DNA of 64,000 nucleotides from the NCBI GenBank assembly GCA_030848705.1, contig CM061238.1, positions 30,224,655-30,288,654 of the forward strand. The letters run 5' to 3'. Shown here in pieces: positions 22,454 to 33,676 of this stretch. How positions within the stretch are numbered: the first letter of the stretch is position 1; every line of letters starts with the position of its first letter. This DNA comes from Heracleum sosnowskyi. Its lineage: Eukaryota; Streptophyta; Magnoliopsida; Apiales; Apiaceae. The position numbers were made by a program, and so were the translations under genes. Under the pieces are notes generated by a model. The model saw only the letters and a program-made list of their open reading frames with translations. It did not search any database and was not told where the DNA came from.

Positions 22454-22769
22454 ATGTAGTTTCTTTTGTAGTTCTTGTTTATGGCATTTATTGGCTTGTA
22501 CCAGTATTGATGTACTTTTGGCCTACGGGCTTAACTTAACTCTTATTTAAGTTTTTATTTATATCTTGTGGCCATTCATGGTTTGTGTTGTTTTTCTTGC
22601 TTCTTGAATGTTTGTGAACACTCATAGTAGATAAGCTTTAAAACATGAAAATGCTGAATTTATTCATAACTTAAAAATGGGGTCAACCCTTACATAGTAT
22701 CCAAGTTTAAGAACTTGGGTTGGTTTTATCAAACCTTATTCATAGTAGTGAGTCCACTTAGGAAACACT
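22454..22769. other. Spacer between convergent 3' ends of D's antisense gene and D's pol
   Basis: T-rich on the plus strand; it serves as 3' untranslated sequence for both strands. I see no ORF or repeat of note. Confidence 0.4.
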
Positions 22770-22949
22770 TTAAACATAATAAACTTTCAAATTGGAGGCA
22801 TGCCAAGTCCTTGGCACCTCATGCCCTTCAAGGGTTTCTATCTTGTATGAGCCTCGACCAAATACGTTTTTGACGCGATATGGTCCTTCCCACCTTGGGG
22901 CCAACTTCCCTTTTTGTCCAACTCCGGATGCTTCAATCTTTCTGAGAAC
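22770..22949 (-). pseudogene. Integrase C-terminus of element D
   Basis: About 60 codons ending in a stop at 22770, with the motif GKLAPRWEGPYRV near the start and a conserved LKVYY end. This is the typical C-terminal integrase segment of Tat elements. It joins in frame to 57527 once element E and one copy of its CAAGT target duplication are removed. Confidence 0.85.
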
Positions 22950-24191
22950 CAAGTTGTAACACCCCCAGACCCAGGGTCAGGAATCTGGGTTGTCACGCTC
23001 CATCAATTATACAATACCTGCATTACTTACAACATTCTAATAATATAACTCCAAAAGCCCCCAATCACTTACGCATACACACACAAGTTATAGCCTTGGA
23101 AATGAGTAACAATAAGTAACATTTGTTATTACAAATCAAATGTACTATCCAGGATCTCATCTATCATTTACAACCTCTACCTGAAGTTAAAATAATAGAC
23201 CTCACAATTCTATACAAGGTTTAATAATACAAATCTATTCGAAAACAATTCTTACTAACTCAGTCTACAGCTGTTCTTCTAAATCCGACAGTATCCATCT
23301 TGCTGAACTAACTCAAGGGTGGTCTCTCCATTCCCTTGCTCTCGTAACATGAGGTGAATCGGCAATGTTTTCTTCATGCTGAAAGTATAAATAAAGCAAG
23401 AATGAGCTAATAGCGCTCAGCAAGAAATCTATCCCAGTTTAAATCTTTAAACCTTTTTGGAAGATAATCCATATGGGATCAAAGTTTTTTTAACACCACT
23501 AGGGTCTAACCCCAAAATAGTATACCGTTCAAAATACCGTATGACTTATAATCATACTTAATAACTTTTCGTAATTCATTTAGGAATCCTTGGTATCGAT
23601 ATAATGAACCAAGATTCAAAACATATCTTTTAAAATAGATATTAAATAATGGAATCAAGGCTTAAAGCCTATCCATTGATTCAAAATACTATACAGTTCA
23701 ATATACTGTATATCTTAAATGATTTCTCAACATATATACATGCATTTCTATTTAGATATCTCATACTGTTCAAAATACTGTAGAATATCAGTAATGAACA
23801 CCTTTTTATAAAAGAAGCAAGAATGAGCACTATAGCTCGACAATCAGATATAGCAGCTTAATCATATATGTAAGCTTATATCATAAAGGAAAACCTTTAA
23901 AACTCCGTTCGTATACAGAACGATATGTTTAAATATTTTTTTCGCCAAAACATGCCATACAGTACAACCACTGTATGAGGAACTTCATTACTCATCACTG
24001 TCACATTATCAGTAACTCAGCGCATAGGCTTTTGTTACAATGTGCAGCCCAACTCCAATTGGAGGGAAGGGAATGTACTGGAACACCCGATACACGGTGA
24101 TCAGCCGTTGTATCGTAACTTTTCTTTTCTACTAGTAGAAGGACGATTTCCTGTTCGGTTATCACCCTGACCGCATATGGGCCATTGTGCT

Positions 24192-24345
24192 AAGAGATCA
24201 CTACCTCGGCGCCTATTTTTCATCACTGGGCAAGCCTTAGCACTCAAGAGATCACTACCTCGGCGCCTATTTTTCATCACCGGGCAAGCCTTGATAAATT
24301 TGGCACTACCCCGACACCTATTTCATTGCCGTGTAGGCCTTTCCA
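24192..24345. repeat. 54-bp tandem repeat in the 3' LTR of E
   Basis: Two full units starting AAGAGATCACTACC, differing at one or two positions, plus a degenerate third. The same array is at 53781-53934 in the other LTR. Confidence 0.85.
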
Positions 24346-27059
24346 ATTCCCATGATGAAAAACATTAATGGGACGGAAATCGGAATTTAATTCCATATTT
24401 CCCAAGTACGAATACTCGTCAAAACTTTGTAACCGTTTAGAACACCTTACTCTAGAGTAATTGAAAGGAGTAAGTCAAAGTGTGGGTTGACGTTAGTCAA
24501 TGAGACTACCGATGATTACTACGTATTTTGAAATCATGACCAGAGAGTTTATTGGAATTTCAGAGTTCAGCGAGTTTGAAATACTCTAACTGAATGGGGG
24601 AGCCATCCCCTAGTTATAAGTATTCTAGAGGAACAGTGGAAGTAAAACTCTGACCTCGAATTCTTGAACTAGATTCCCAGTTTTCGATGAGTGGGAAATG
24701 TAATAACCCGAATTTCTGGTAAAATTTAAAACTTTTCTTATTATGATTAAGTGCATCAGTGAATAGTGAATTTGGTGGATGAATAGTGATTTTGAGGGTT
24801 AAGAAAATTTTTCATGCCACCTATGTACGAGACATAGTGTGGATATTCCGAAGTCATATTAGTGATCTACGGAGTAAATAAGTGAATGCAAAGACGATCG
24901 GAATTCAGAAATTCCAAATTTTATTTTGGTATAGTATTTGACCGGGCAGCGAATTATATATTATTATATTCAAGAAATGAGATATTAAATTTGAGGATTT
25001 GATGATTTAATGTTTTGGAATTTTATTATTTTATTAAAGTCGATTTAAGGATTCGATTGTTGGAATGAATAGTGAATAGGTACTATTCACTGCGAGAATC
25101 GCGTAGAGTTTTATTCGCTCTTTTTAGGAAATATTTCGAATCGTTTCAAGAGGAACAAGGCAACATCTACAGGTTTAAATATAGACATGGAAGTAACATG
25201 TAACAAGATTAATTCGAGGGATGCAACATTTGGATCATCCATGTGAAAAGAAACGAACCAGTAAAGCTACTTTAACCAAACACATGCATGCGCGACACGT
25301 GTCCCTGCTTTGCCACCATGATACTCCATGGCTCGACATGTGTCCTTATGACAAGGATAACTCTTATGACTCACCCCTCTTTTAACAAAAATCAGCATTT
25401 CTAGCATAATTAATCAAAACAAAGAAAAGAAAAAGGAGAAGAACTCTCCCCAGATTTTCTGCTCAGCAGAAACAGAGTTCAAAGAAAAATCCATAACTCC
25501 ATTTCTATCCATCCTTAAATCACCCAATTTTAACCATAGCTTCTCCACTCCATGGGTAACATTCGTCCAAAATTTCATGGCCAACAAAGGAGTGTAGCCT
25601 AGCAAAATCGCTTCCCCAAGTTGCAGAATCCAAACTGTCCAGTTTCTGTCCAGCGGGAAGATGGGACTCAAAACCCTAGCTAGGAAGCTTTACATTTGGC
25701 GATCTATAACTCAAAAGAAATCTTATGAAGAGTACAAGGTCTGGTAAAAATCTTAGCACCGAACTCTTATTTTTCGATTTGATATGGATTTTACAAGATG
25801 AGGATGAATAGTAACTTTTCATGATTCTTGATTTTGTTTCTTAAGGTTTAAGCTTTGTAAGGAGTATCTAAGGCTTGTTGAGTGATTGTAAACACTTGAT
25901 AGTGTTGTTAGAGCATCCAAGGTGGTAAAACCCTAACCCACCCTTTGAGTTCATATGAGTTTTGATGATTGTTTTGATGTTATAAGCTTAAGAGATCATG
26001 TTTAAGTATTTTAGTTGTTATTTAACTTTGTGAAATATGAGAAATGGTGGGTGTTGGATTGTAGCCACACCCTGACCTTAGAAAAGTAAAAAGGTTGTTT
26101 TTTGAGGTTGTGGATGTATGGTATGCCCGGTGTGGCTTGGTTATGTTGTGACAAAATTGGATTATTCGATTTTAATCCGCCGTAATGCCCGATTTTCGGT
26201 AACTCTACAAACTGCCTATAATCCGAAAACCTAACTGCCTCTTTTGGTTCAGTTATGAACATGAGTGTGTAGATCTTTGTTTCTAGTTTACGTGAGCGCA
26301 AGAATCATGTCATTACGATTTACGGTTTATGAGATATGACCATTTTAGTGAAAGTGGTTCAAGGAATGAGATTGCAGAAATGTACCAACTTTGTGGCTAT
26401 GTTTGAGACCCTTAAGAGTTGTTTTAAAATATGAAATTTTGTATTCAAGTGTCAAGGTCAGTTACGAAGGTTTGTACGAAGGTTTCGAGTCCAAAAGATT
26501 ATTTTCCGATTTTATAAAAATGTGTTAGCCGAGGTTGCGCAAGTGAAAACCACTAAGAACATGACTTAGAAACCAATGTTGTAAATGGTTAAGTATACCT
26601 TGTATTCGAGGATCGATTTCGGACTAAACCTACGGCTTAAGTAATTGTCGATTAACATGGACTTAGTATGAGCCTATAACGAGCTAGTAATGCCTTGGTT
26701 GTGTTTCGCTTACGTGTTTAAGCATTGAGTACAAGTGGATTATCCAGGGGATTAATCGTGCGTTTTCTTTGACTTTGTCTAGATTGTCCGGCATCGTCGC
26801 GAACCCCTATCACTTCTCGAGCATCAGGCAAGTTTTCAAAACCTATACTTACTGTTGTTGTGATAATAAACTGTTTTCACATATGATATGTAAATGCGAT
26901 ATATAAATTGCATGCTTGTTTTTGAACTGCTATATATAGCAATACTTGAGGATATGACTTGATGTGGGGCTTATAAGCTAGATATGGGATATCAGTTATA
27001 AACCAGTTTGTATATATAAATGCCCTAGGATAAGGGCGTGTGATTTTCATTAAAGATTA

Positions 27060-27775
27060 TTTTTCCGATAAAGATATCGGGTCACGGTTATTCGAGGATT
27101 AATTATTTATTTAATGAATATTACTTTTAGATATTCATTCGAAGATTAATTATTCATTTAATGAATATTATTTTGAATATTCATTTAAGGGTTATTTATC
27201 TAATGAATATTACTTTTGAATATTCATTTGAGACTTAATTATTTAATGAATAATATTTTTGAATATTCATTTGAGATTTATTAATTTATGAATATTATCT
27301 GAATATTCATTTGAGGTTTACTTATTTGAGAATATTATTTATATTCATTTGAGGATTATTGACTTAAAGGATATTATTTTCATTTGAGGATTACTGACTT
27401 TAAGAATATTATTGCGAATATTCATCTGAGGATTATTTAATGAATATTAGTTTTGAATATTCATTCGAGGATTATTTAGTTATTTAATGAATATTAGTTT
27501 TGAATATTCATTCGAGGATTATTTAATTATTTAATGAATATTAGTTTTGAATATTCATTCGAGGGTTATTTATTTATTTAATGAATATTACTTTTGAATA
27601 TTCATTTGAGATTAATTATTTAATGAATATTATTTTCGAATATTCATTTGAAATTTATTAATTAATGAATATTATTTTGAATATTCATTTGAGGTTTAAT
27701 TATTTAATAAATATTATTTTCAAATATTCATTTGAGGATACTTACTTAATGAATATTATTTCAAAGATTCGTTTA
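27060..27775. repeat. Tandem array of AATATTC hairpin units inside F
   Basis: About 17 imperfect units of 35-47 bp. Most read GAATATTA, a short spacer, GAATATTCATT, then a TTGAGG-like spacer. Each unit contains GAATATT and its inverse AATATTC, so each could fold on itself. The matching region of E's LTR (about 40740-40930) holds only two or three comparable units. Confidence 0.8.
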
Positions 27776-27782
27776 ATGTTTA

Positions 27783-28328
27783 TGTTAGGCCGAATACACA
27801 ATATAATCAAGTATGTATGAAAATAACGACAATTAAGAACACTGTTTATGAATCAATAAACTGTAATTATATTAACAGCTTCTCTCTTTATGATGTTAAT
27901 GAATCACAAAGAGCTTCTAGGTTACAAGAATAATATATCAATAATCGCGTCCCTTCTAGGGATAACCTATCTGTGTTTATATAGTACACAGCTACATACA
28001 ATCCTTATCTAATTGATATTCCTACAAGTTAGCTATACAAAACTTATCAATTAAGGATTGCTTCTTATCTTCCATTCTGTTTCCTTAGCTGTATCAATAT
28101 ATTCTGCTTCTTTCCATCTTCAGAATATATTGCTTCTAGAATCTTTAATTCAGCACCGACAGCTAACTCAACTATCACCTTGTCAGACTTTACATAAACT
28201 CTGACCGGCTTCCTTTAAACTCTTCACCCTGTCAGAGTTTAATTAAACTCTGACCGGCTTCTGATAAACTCTTGTCAGTACCTGTTGCTTAAACACTGAT
28301 AAACAAACATTAGCAATTATATCTAACA
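27783..28328 (-). repeat. 3' LTR of element A
   Basis: 546 bp, TGTTAGGCC to TATCTAACA. It differs from the right copy only near 28137-28141 and in the CTTTAC/CTTTTC word near 28190. The palindrome is at 28231-28254. Confidence 0.95.
28231..28254. repeat. 24-bp perfect palindrome in the 3' LTR of A
   Basis: The half-site GTCAGAGTTTAA is followed directly by its exact reverse complement. The half-site contains CAGAGTTT, the short motif repeated throughout element A. Confidence 0.85.
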
Positions 28329-28341
28329 ATCTCCCCCAACT
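28329..28341 (-). promoter_or_regulatory. Polypurine tract of element A
   Basis: The minus strand reads GTTGGGGGAGAT immediately before the 3' LTR terminus. Confidence 0.8.
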
Positions 28342-28491
28342 TGTTCATAATAAAATGTACAAGTTAAACATATAATTGATGATGTCAAAACCATTTAACA
28401 AATGCAGTGTTTAACATATAACAGAGTTTAATTTAAAACAGAGTTTAAATTTGACTTAGAATAGAAAATATTAAAAACTTACAGTCAGACT

Positions 28492-31400
28492 TTACTTGAC
28501 TTCTTCAATATCAGGTACAGTCCTGAGATAATCAATCAGCAGTCTTCTCTCAGCATTCTCAAGTTCAGTTATCATAATCTCTTTCAACTCCTTATACTCT
28601 GGATCTCCTTCACCAGTTTGATATATGGCAGCCCTCAGAGAATAGATACTATTCTTCTTCATGTCATTCCCTAACCGAATGTACTGAGCTTTATCTGACT
28701 CTAAGTTGAATTCTAAGACTTTTATTCCCAGTGCAGTTTTAAATCTAGCACTGTTTCTCTTCATCTCCACCAATTTTCCAGTATGATCTCTATACTTTGG
28801 AATATAAGCATTTGAGACTTCTCCTCCTCCAAGCATCACTTTTGATCTCAGCATCTTTTCTCTTAAGATTTGAGCAACATTATGGGTGTGTCTGTTCTTA
28901 ACTCTCAACAGATAAAGTACATATTCAAGTTCTTCCCATGATTTGAGATTTACATCAGATTCTCCAATTCTATAAACTCTTCCATCACTCATGAAGTATA
29001 ACAGAAACTGCTTCTTCAAGATCTTGTGAAAAATCAACTGAACAGATTCTAACTTATCAAGATTTTCTTGTGTATTCACAATACCAGATCCTGTCAGTGA
29101 AATATTGTCTTGAGATCTGTTATTTATTCTCTTCTCCCTATGTGAACCTAAACCAGACTTATCATAAGATTCTTTTCCAAGTACAGTCCTGGTTTGAGAA
29201 AAATCCACAGGTTGAAGTGTCAGAGTTTCAGAGAATACAGGTCTTAAGAAACCTTTGAGTTGAGGAGCTAGCTGAGTTTGCACAGCTTGAGCCTTGTCAG
29301 AGGCTGGCTTAACTTCAATAGTATCATCAACTTGAGCAGCGTCAGAGGTTGATTTTGGTAATCTTGTTTCAACTTGAGCAATGTCAGAGGTTGAATAAAT
29401 CTTCTTAGGTAACTGCTCTTCTTCTACCAGTTTACCTTTTCCTTTATCAGCATTTTTAATCACAGGCCTCCTTGAGTACTGTAAACTCTGATTAGAGTTT
29501 ACATTCTCTTTGATAACAATTCCTTTTTCTTTCTTTCTAGGAGCCTTGATTTCCTTCTTCTTGTAAGTACCATCCTTCAATTTCTTCTCATGCTCTTCAG
29601 CAAGACTCAGCATTTCAGCTTCCATGTCTTTAACTGTAGCTTCATTACCATGTTCTTCTAGAAACATCTTGGTAGCAATTTCTTCATCAGTTAATGGATT
29701 GGCTGAAATAATTAAACTCTTAAGTCTTGAACCACTGGCAGAGTTTGAAATTTCTTTACCAGAGTTTGTCAACCTATTAGAATTTAATTTTGATCTTCTT
29801 TTTCCTTGAACAGAAAGTAAATTCCTCTCAGATTCCTTGCTTCCACCATCAGCAGAATCATCCTTCCGTCTCAGAGTTTGAGTATCTTTGCATTTGTCTT
29901 TAGGTATACTCTCCCCCTTTTTGACATCATCAGAAAGTAGTACTGATGTCAGCAATTCAAGCGCAGTAGAAATGGAATTCAATTGAGTGAACATTGCAGC
30001 CTGATTCTCCTCAACTTTTCCAAGCCTTGTCTTGATTTCCTCAGAATCCTTGGCTTGCTGCGTGAATTGTGTAGAATAAAATGATCTGTCAAGCTTCAAA
30101 GTTGTATCCCTTAGAGAAAATTCATTCCTCAGATTTGTAAACATCTGTTGATTCTCATCAAATCTATTATTGAGAGATTTGACTTGAACAACAGTTGCCT
30201 GTAAACTTGTAAGAACATCAGGATTTGTAATCTTCTTGACAGAATCAGATAAGAAATCTGCAGCCCTTTGCGCTGGAAAGATACAATCTGCATTAGCCCA
30301 TGCATTGTAGTACATATTCTGATAATGCTCAGAAGCAGCCCTTTGAATTTCCCTTTCTTCAGTAGAATTTGCTTGAATATCAGAAATTTCCACTTGAATA
30401 TCAGAGTTTGAATGAGAAGGACTAGCTTCAGCATTGTCATCCTCTCTGTGAATATCTTCAAGCACATTTTCAGCAGTGATTTCATCAATTAACTGTGCAG
30501 TCGCATCAGGTACTGGATCTGCTACAGTTGGAGGAACATCAGAGTTTGCTGGAGCAGTAACCTCTGCTTCTCTCTGAACAATCTCAACAACTGATTGTTG
30601 CAAAGTTTCAAGAAAGATAATATCCTCATGATCATTATCTGTTGCATCAGCATGTACAGCAACAGCTTCTGGAACTGGATCAACTCTAATCTGATCTACT
30701 TCCTCACCTTTCTCAAAATCAAGAGAAATGATTTCTGTGTGAGAAGCAATAGGTTCGACTAATTCAGTAGTAGCTTGATCAGCTTCTAGTATAGTATCTT
30801 CATGATCCACAATCCTGCTGTCAGAGTATGCAGCAGCTTCCTCAACTACATCATCAGCTTTTGATGTAGGAGCTTCTGTGTCCTCAGGTTCTTTATCCAT
30901 ATTGGCAATAATATCACCAAAAAGTTGATTAGCAACTAATCTTCTCTTTCTCTGATGAAGATTTTCTTCATCAGCTTCAGTTTCTGAGTCTGCAACAGAA
31001 TCAGCAGCAACAGACTTTGCCCTTTGGGCTCTCCTTTTCTTCATTCTTTTTCTCTGAGGCACAGCATCAACATTTGATACCTCAGCTTCACCAGACTTAA
31101 CTGCTCGAACTTTAGATCTCTTTGACCTCTGTGATTGAGATACAGAAGGTCCAGCTTCAGCAGTTGAGACACGTTGTTGTTGTGAGTTGTCAAGAAATTG
31201 TTGCACAGATGCAGGTAACATTAAAGGACCAACTTCTCCTTTCTTGTTGTCCTTGTTGATAAGGTCAGAGAATATACGTTTGTGTAATTTAAATGAAAGT
31301 ATAACATCATCCTCTACAATCTCAACATTTGGACAGCAATGATTGAATATCAATTGACAAAACCTAGAGAAGTAAACAACATTTCTATTCTCTAGCATTT

Positions 31401-31884
31401 TCTCACCAATATTAGTTAAAACTAATCTAGCAACATCAAATTGACTGCCATAGAGAAGAGAATACCCGATCTGTAGACTATCCGTGGGAATCGCATCCCA
31501 ATTAGTGCACTTCTTTCCAAAAGCCCGAGTAATGCAATCGAAAAAGAAGCTCCACTCCTTGCGCAAAAATGGCCTTTTGAGTTGACCTATCTTTGACAAA
31601 AGTCCAGAGTAGCCGATTTCTCTCATCATCCTAACCAACTCAGAATCACCAACAGATATCGTGAAAGCATTAAAATCTTCAAGACCCAAAGCATCACGAA
31701 CAGTAGTAGGAGTAACAACAAATTGATCTTCTTGAAACTCAAAAATGATAGATGGAGATCCAGACTCTCCTCCATTATCATAAGTACCTGTCTGCCAAAA
31801 AGTTCGAATTTGAGTCGCAGACAGCTTCGATGGTGCTGTTAAAGCAGTACCAATATCAGAGTCTAACAAGAACCTCTGAATCAA
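28492..31884 (-). CDS. Large accessory ('env-like') ORF of element A
   Basis: Open for 1130 codons from a TTG at 31884; the frame is open back to a TGA near 31936, and the first Met codon is about 86 residues in. The N-terminal domain (to about residue 220) holds KEWSFFFDCITRAF and IGYSLLYGSQFDVA. A basic nuclear-signal-like segment (KRMKKRRAQR) follows, then a long acidic Ala/Glu/Asp region, a helical coiled-coil-like stretch (about 570-660) ending in DDVKKGE, a KGIVIKEN motif, and a conserved C-terminal domain with LRAAIYQT. The order matches B's accessory ORF. I see no signal peptide or transmembrane helix. Its place 3' of pol is where SIRE elements carry an extra ORF. Lack of an early ATG suggests the 5' end was deleted, or that translation needs splicing or another mechanism. 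Confidence 0.75.
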   Translation of the reverse strand: MIQRFLLDSDIGTALTAPSKLSATQIRTFWQTGTYDNGGESGSPSIIFEFQEDQFVVTPTTVRDALGLEDFNAFTISVGDSELVRMMREIGYSGLLSKIGQLKRPFLRKEWSFFFDCITRAFGKKCTNWDAIPTDSLQIGYSLLYGSQFDVARLVLTNIGEKMLENRNVVYFSRFCQLIFNHCCPNVEIVEDDVILSFKLHKRIFSDLINKDNKKGEVGPLMLPASVQQFLDNSQQQRVSTAEAGPSVSQSQRSKRSKVRAVKSGEAEVSNVDAVPQRKRMKKRRAQRAKSVAADSVADSETEADEENLHQRKRRLVANQLFGDIIANMDKEPEDTEAPTSKADDVVEEAAAYSDSRIVDHEDTILEADQATTELVEPIASHTEIISLDFEKGEEVDQIRVDPVPEAVAVHADATDNDHEDIIFLETLQQSVVEIVQREAEVTAPANSDVPPTVADPVPDATAQLIDEITAENVLEDIHREDDNAEASPSHSNSDIQVEISDIQANSTEEREIQRAASEHYQNMYYNAWANADCIFPAQRAADFLSDSVKKITNPDVLTSLQATVVQVKSLNNRFDENQQMFTNLRNEFSLRDTTLKLDRSFYSTQFTQQAKDSEEIKTRLGKVEENQAAMFTQLNSISTALELLTSVLLSDDVKKGESIPKDKCKDTQTLRRKDDSADGGSKESERNLLSVQGKRRSKLNSNRLTNSGKEISNSASGSRLKSLIISANPLTDEEIATKMFLEEHGNEATVKDMEAEMLSLAEEHEKKLKDGTYKKKEIKAPRKKEKGIVIKENVNSNQSLQYSRRPVIKNADKGKGKLVEEEQLPKKIYSTSDIAQVETRLPKSTSDAAQVDDTIEVKPASDKAQAVQTQLAPQLKGFLRPVFSETLTLQPVDFSQTRTVLGKESYDKSGLGSHREKRINNRSQDNISLTGSGIVNTQENLDKLESVQLIFHKILKKQFLLYFMSDGRVYRIGESDVNLKSWEELEYVLYLLRVKNRHTHNVAQILREKMLRSKVMLGGGEVSNAYIPKYRDHTGKLVEMKRNSARFKTALGIKVLEFNLESDKAQYIRLGNDMKKNSIYSLRAAIYQTGEGDPEYKELKEIMITELENAERRLLIDYLRTVPDIEEVK

Positions 31885-31944
31885 ATGAAACGCCTCCGGT
31901 GCGTTCTCATTTGCTACAGGAGCAGAATCGAATCATTCTTGAAC

Positions 31945-32298
31945 ATGAACTGGCCTCAACAAGCAAACTACATCATCGATGAGTTTCTTGTTCTTTCTTT
32001 TCTGAATGATGAAGGTCTTATAGCAGATGATGAAATAGCAGAAGGACCAATCTCTAATCCTTATGTGCACATCATCCGTCCCGGTCCATATGATGTGCCC
32101 ATCCTGGCAGACGATGATACTATGGAGATATGTATGATGCTCTTCCAGCAGAGCTTCCTGATGGGTACTGAGGAGACAATCTTCTTGGAATCCTGCAAGC
32201 TGCAAAGCAGAAAGCGAATCCAGGAAGATGATGATGATGATGATGATTCATCTTCAGGATGTTGTCAAGCAATCCCAGATGGTATAATGATCAGTTGA
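31945..32298 (+). CDS. Small antisense ORF of element A
   Basis: The plus-strand frame runs from the ATG at 31945 to a TGA at 32296-32298 (117 codons); a further ATG at 31885 is in frame but lies in sequence not shared with B. The core IIDEFLVLSFLNDEGLIADD is identical to the copy in B. It is followed by VHIIRPGPYDVPI, EICMMLF, FLESCKLQSRKR and a run of seven Asp. In 86 aligned codons, 26 differ synonymously and 11 change the residue relative to B. No ORF on the other strand is conserved here. The N-terminal 15 or so residues seen in B are replaced, because sequence between this ORF and the accessory ORF seems to be deleted in A. Product unknown. Confidence 0.75.
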   Translation: MNWPQQANYIIDEFLVLSFLNDEGLIADDEIAEGPISNPYVHIIRPGPYDVPILADDDTMEICMMLFQQSFLMGTEETIFLESCKLQSRKRIQEDDDDDDDSSSGCCQAIPDGIMIS

Positions 32299-33519
32299 AC
32301 AACTGAGTTGCGCTCATCAGAAGTAATAGAGCACAATAGCTTCTGGCTCTAGCTCTTCTGCTTCAGATGTAGCATTCAAGTACTTATCCTGGTTAAATAG
32401 ATCTTCTCTTTTGTAACCATAGTGATTAGTATGTACCAGAAAGATTAGCTTAACATGAGTATGAAATTGTCTGAATGTAAATTTGAATCAATTAATGAAA
32501 AACAATTTGTTTCTTTACATATCAGTATTATCAATATTGCATAGTAATTGTAAAGTGAAAGAAATGATATCACTTTAAACAATAAACTAACATACTCAGT
32601 AGCATTACGAATCACTATCAGGACTTATCAAACACACTCTTTCTTTTCTCCGTTCAATCATACTTTTTCCGAAAAACAAATGACTAATCTCAAGAGTATA
32701 AAATGTCTGAAACAAGGAAATTATTTTAACCATCATAGATTAAAACAAAGTAACCTCGGCGTATTTCACACAATACATCAGTGTTTACCATTTGTCCTTC
32801 TTTCTCAATAGACTCTTTTCTCAATCTGTACAGTTGTGAAAAATGTGTGTGTAGTAGCAGAGTTTACCGAAATCAGTATTTAGATCATCTCAAAGTGCAT
32901 AAAATCCACAAACTAAAGTAGTAAAAACTGGTTGCCTAAACTCTCATGTATAACATAGACACTGACTTTTCTATCTAAACTCTGTATTACTGATATCCTT
33001 TCATTTGGATATGTCTTTTATTTTTCACCCCCTGTATTATTTATATATATATATTTTTTTTTTTTTATTTATTATTTTTCCAGTAATCAGTGGTTGGCAC
33101 TAGTCACCAAAAATCAAAGATTTTAGCCCTTATTTCATACAATAAGTTCCTGGATCGTCCTAGGCACAACATGATCTCAAAGGAATTTGTGCTCTGTTTG
33201 GCATCTTTTGATTTGAGGGTGAATTATTTGTAATAAATAATCAGAGTTTAGACTTTTCATCAGTGATTATAATTAACTTATGAGAGAAAATGCAAACAGC
33301 TAATACAGACTCAGTGTATAGGATCAATAAACTAAGAGATGGTATAAATATAGAGACAGTATCATGCTGTGTTAATTTACTGCACATATATGAGATCAGA
33401 ATCTATCAACTCTTAAGGATTCACAATTACTTACTGAGAATTATGCTTCATACAAATTTCTTCATTGGTCCATATGTTTCAGACAAAATTACAGTAGAGA
33501 ATAGCATTAAACTGTAATT
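32299..33519. other. Non-coding region of element A between antisense ORF and pol
   Basis: The first 220 bases are conserved with the probable 3' untranslated region in B. The rest has no counterpart in B and no convincing ORF. It includes an AT microsatellite and T-run at 33041-33075. Confidence 0.5.
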
Positions 33520-33625
33520 ACCAGAGTATGACCAACAGAGTTTAACATCAGAGTTTACTTTCAGAGTATGACTGACACTTCACAGAGTTTATCATCAGAG
33601 TTTAACATGCTGGTTCACATAACAG
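33520..33625. repeat. CAGAGT-motif cluster just 3' of pol in element A
   Basis: Six copies of CAGAGTTT or CAGAGTAT in about 90 bases beside the pol stop, the same place as the ATCAGT cluster in B. Confidence 0.65.
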
Positions 33626-33676
33626 TTAACACATGTAAGAAATCATGAACATAAAAAGTGAGTCTAACCCGTATCT

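Noticed and set aside
25414..25671. Minus-strand 85-codon ORF with a tryptophan-rich start
   Set aside because: It is inside F's LTR, and the matching block in E's LTR (about 42650-42830) has frame-breaking differences. No protein conservation is evident.
27060..27775. Regularly spaced repeats resembling a CRISPR array
   Set aside because: Units and spacers both drift, spacers are themselves repeated, and the context is a plant LTR. It is a tandem repeat.
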